Origin: Xanthobacteraceae bacterium
GTDB lineage: Bacteria; Pseudomonadota; Alphaproteobacteria; Rhizobiales; Xanthobacteraceae
DNA: 33,225 nt
Direction: 5' to 3'
Assembly: GCA_030038995.1 (NCBI GenBank)
Contig: JASHQS010000244.1
Location: forward strand, 1 to 33,225
Part shown: positions 32,662 through 33,225 of the stretch, one piece after another
Layout of the letters: each line of letters opens with the position of its first letter
How positions within the stretch are numbered: position 1 is the first letter of the stretch
Notes under the pieces: generated by a model
Database searches by the model: none
Told to the model about the DNA's origin: nothing
What the model saw: only the letters and a program-made list of their open reading frames with translations
Position numbers and translations under genes: made by a program

Positions 32662-33225
32662 CTAACGGATTGGCGCGCGCAGCTGCCGCTCGATCCACTC
32701 ATAGGTGACCTTCATTCCTGCGGCCAAGGGCTGCGACGGCGCCCAGCCCAGCTTTTCGCGAATCAATCGATTGTCGGAATTGCGCCCACGCACGCCGAGC
32801 GGGCCGGCGATGTGGCGTTTCTCCAGCCGTTTGCCGGCAATCCGCATGATCATGTCGGCCAGCGCGTCGATCGTCACCATCTCCTCCGATCCGATGTTGA
32901 CCGGTCCGGGGAAGTCGGAACGCATCAGCCGTACCGTGCCTTCGAGGCACTCCGCGATGTAGAGGAATGAGCGTGTCTGCCGGCCGTCGCCCCAAATCTC
33001 GATGGTGCTGCCGTCGGGGGCCGTCGCGATCTTGCGGCACAACGCCGCCGGGACTTTCTCGCGCCCGCCCTGCCAAGTGCCCTCGGGGCCGAAGATGTTG
33101 TGATAGCGCGCAATGCGAACGTCCATGCCATGACAGCGCGCGTAGTTCAGATAAAGCCGTTCGCTGAACAGCTTTTCCCATCCGTATTCGCTGTCGGGCG
33201 CCGCCGGATAGACGGAATCCTCCGC
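32662..33225 (-). CDS. GDP-mannose 3,5-epimerase-like protein (5' part outside window)
   Basis: C-terminal 187 residues of an extended SDR epimerase; the gene runs off the right edge. The visible part has YGWEKLF with the catalytic Y and K, RYHNIFGPEGTWQGGREKVP with the lysine that acts in GME epimerisation, IWGDGRQTRSFLYI, VNIGSEEMVTIDALADMI, and GVRGRNSDNRLIREKLGW. These match plant GDP-D-mannose 3,5-epimerase closely (GRFHNIYGPFGTWKGGREKAP; GVRGRNSDN). The product would be GDP-L-galactose, with GDP-L-gulose as a side product. The N-terminal Rossmann motif and the catalytic cysteine lie beyond the window. It is followed 21 nt later by the nucleotide-sugar dehydrogenase. Confidence 0.88.
   Translation of the reverse strand, partial: AEDSVYPAAPDSEYGWEKLFSERLYLNYARCHGMDVRIARYHNIFGPEGTWQGGREKVPAALCRKIATAPDGSTIEIWGDGRQTRSFLYIAECLEGTVRLMRSDFPGPVNIGSEEMVTIDALADMIMRIAGKRLEKRHIAGPLGVRGRNSDNRLIREKLGWAPSQPLAAGMKVTYEWIERQLRAPIR

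Overview
The window looks like a chromosomal segment of a high-GC alphaproteobacterium, most likely Hyphomicrobiales/Rhizobiales (Bradyrhizobium/Xanthobacteraceae-like). This is inferred from the gene content: a GapR-type DUF2312 protein, DUF1244 and DUF1036 proteins, a cysteine-free 41-residue L36, a type-2 glycerate kinase next to pyruvate kinase, and palindromic intergenic repeats. No transposase, integrase, phage gene or CRISPR array was seen.

Left part, about 1-12.5 kb, is conserved metabolism and housekeeping. It opens with a complete tRNA-Gln(TTG). A + strand acyl-CoA operon follows: an enoyl-CoA isomerase/hydratase whose active-site residues resemble delta3,delta2-enoyl-CoA isomerase (ECI2), an HSDL2-like short-chain dehydrogenase and a DmdC-like acyl-CoA dehydrogenase, all joined by 4-nt overlaps. 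A histone-deacetylase-fold amidohydrolase and xseB come next. Two small minus-strand genes (GapR-like DUF2312, DUF1244) precede a + strand unit of glycerate kinase, a secreted DUF1036 protein and pyruvate kinase, which closes with a hairpin terminator. On the minus strand then lie an alpha/beta hydrolase, a periplasmic TPR protein and rpmJ; an MBL-fold hydrolase runs + at the end.

Right part, about 12.5-33.2 kb, is a large surface-polysaccharide locus, almost all on the minus strand and running off the right edge. In transcription order it holds a GDP-mannose 3,5-epimerase-like protein (5' cut by the window), a UDP-sugar dehydrogenase, a glycosyltransferase, a truncated FkbM methyltransferase, an OafA-type acyltransferase, a GT10 (alpha-fucosyltransferase-like) enzyme, an FkbM methyltransferase, a GT2, a GT4, a second full FkbM, a CgeB-like glycosyltransferase, two more GT4-type enzymes, a Wzy-like polymerase, GT4, GT2, GT4 and GalE. 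Two class I methyltransferase genes point the other way (18495-19115 and about 30466-31257) and divide the locus into blocks. Many junctions are 4-nt ATGA/GTGA overlaps, suggesting translational coupling.

Together the locus makes nucleotide sugars (UDP-Gal, a UDP-uronic acid, probably GDP-L-galactose), assembles a repeat unit with at least nine glycosyltransferases, decorates it with methyl and acyl groups and polymerises it. No initiating phosphoglycosyltransferase, flippase, Wza or Wzc is present, so the locus probably continues beyond the window. The most interesting points are the GT10 plus GME pairing, which suggests an L-galactose- or fucose-type branch; a 7-bp-repeat hairpin whose loop carries a start codon; and a lower-GC patch with the FkbM remnant and the acyltransferase.
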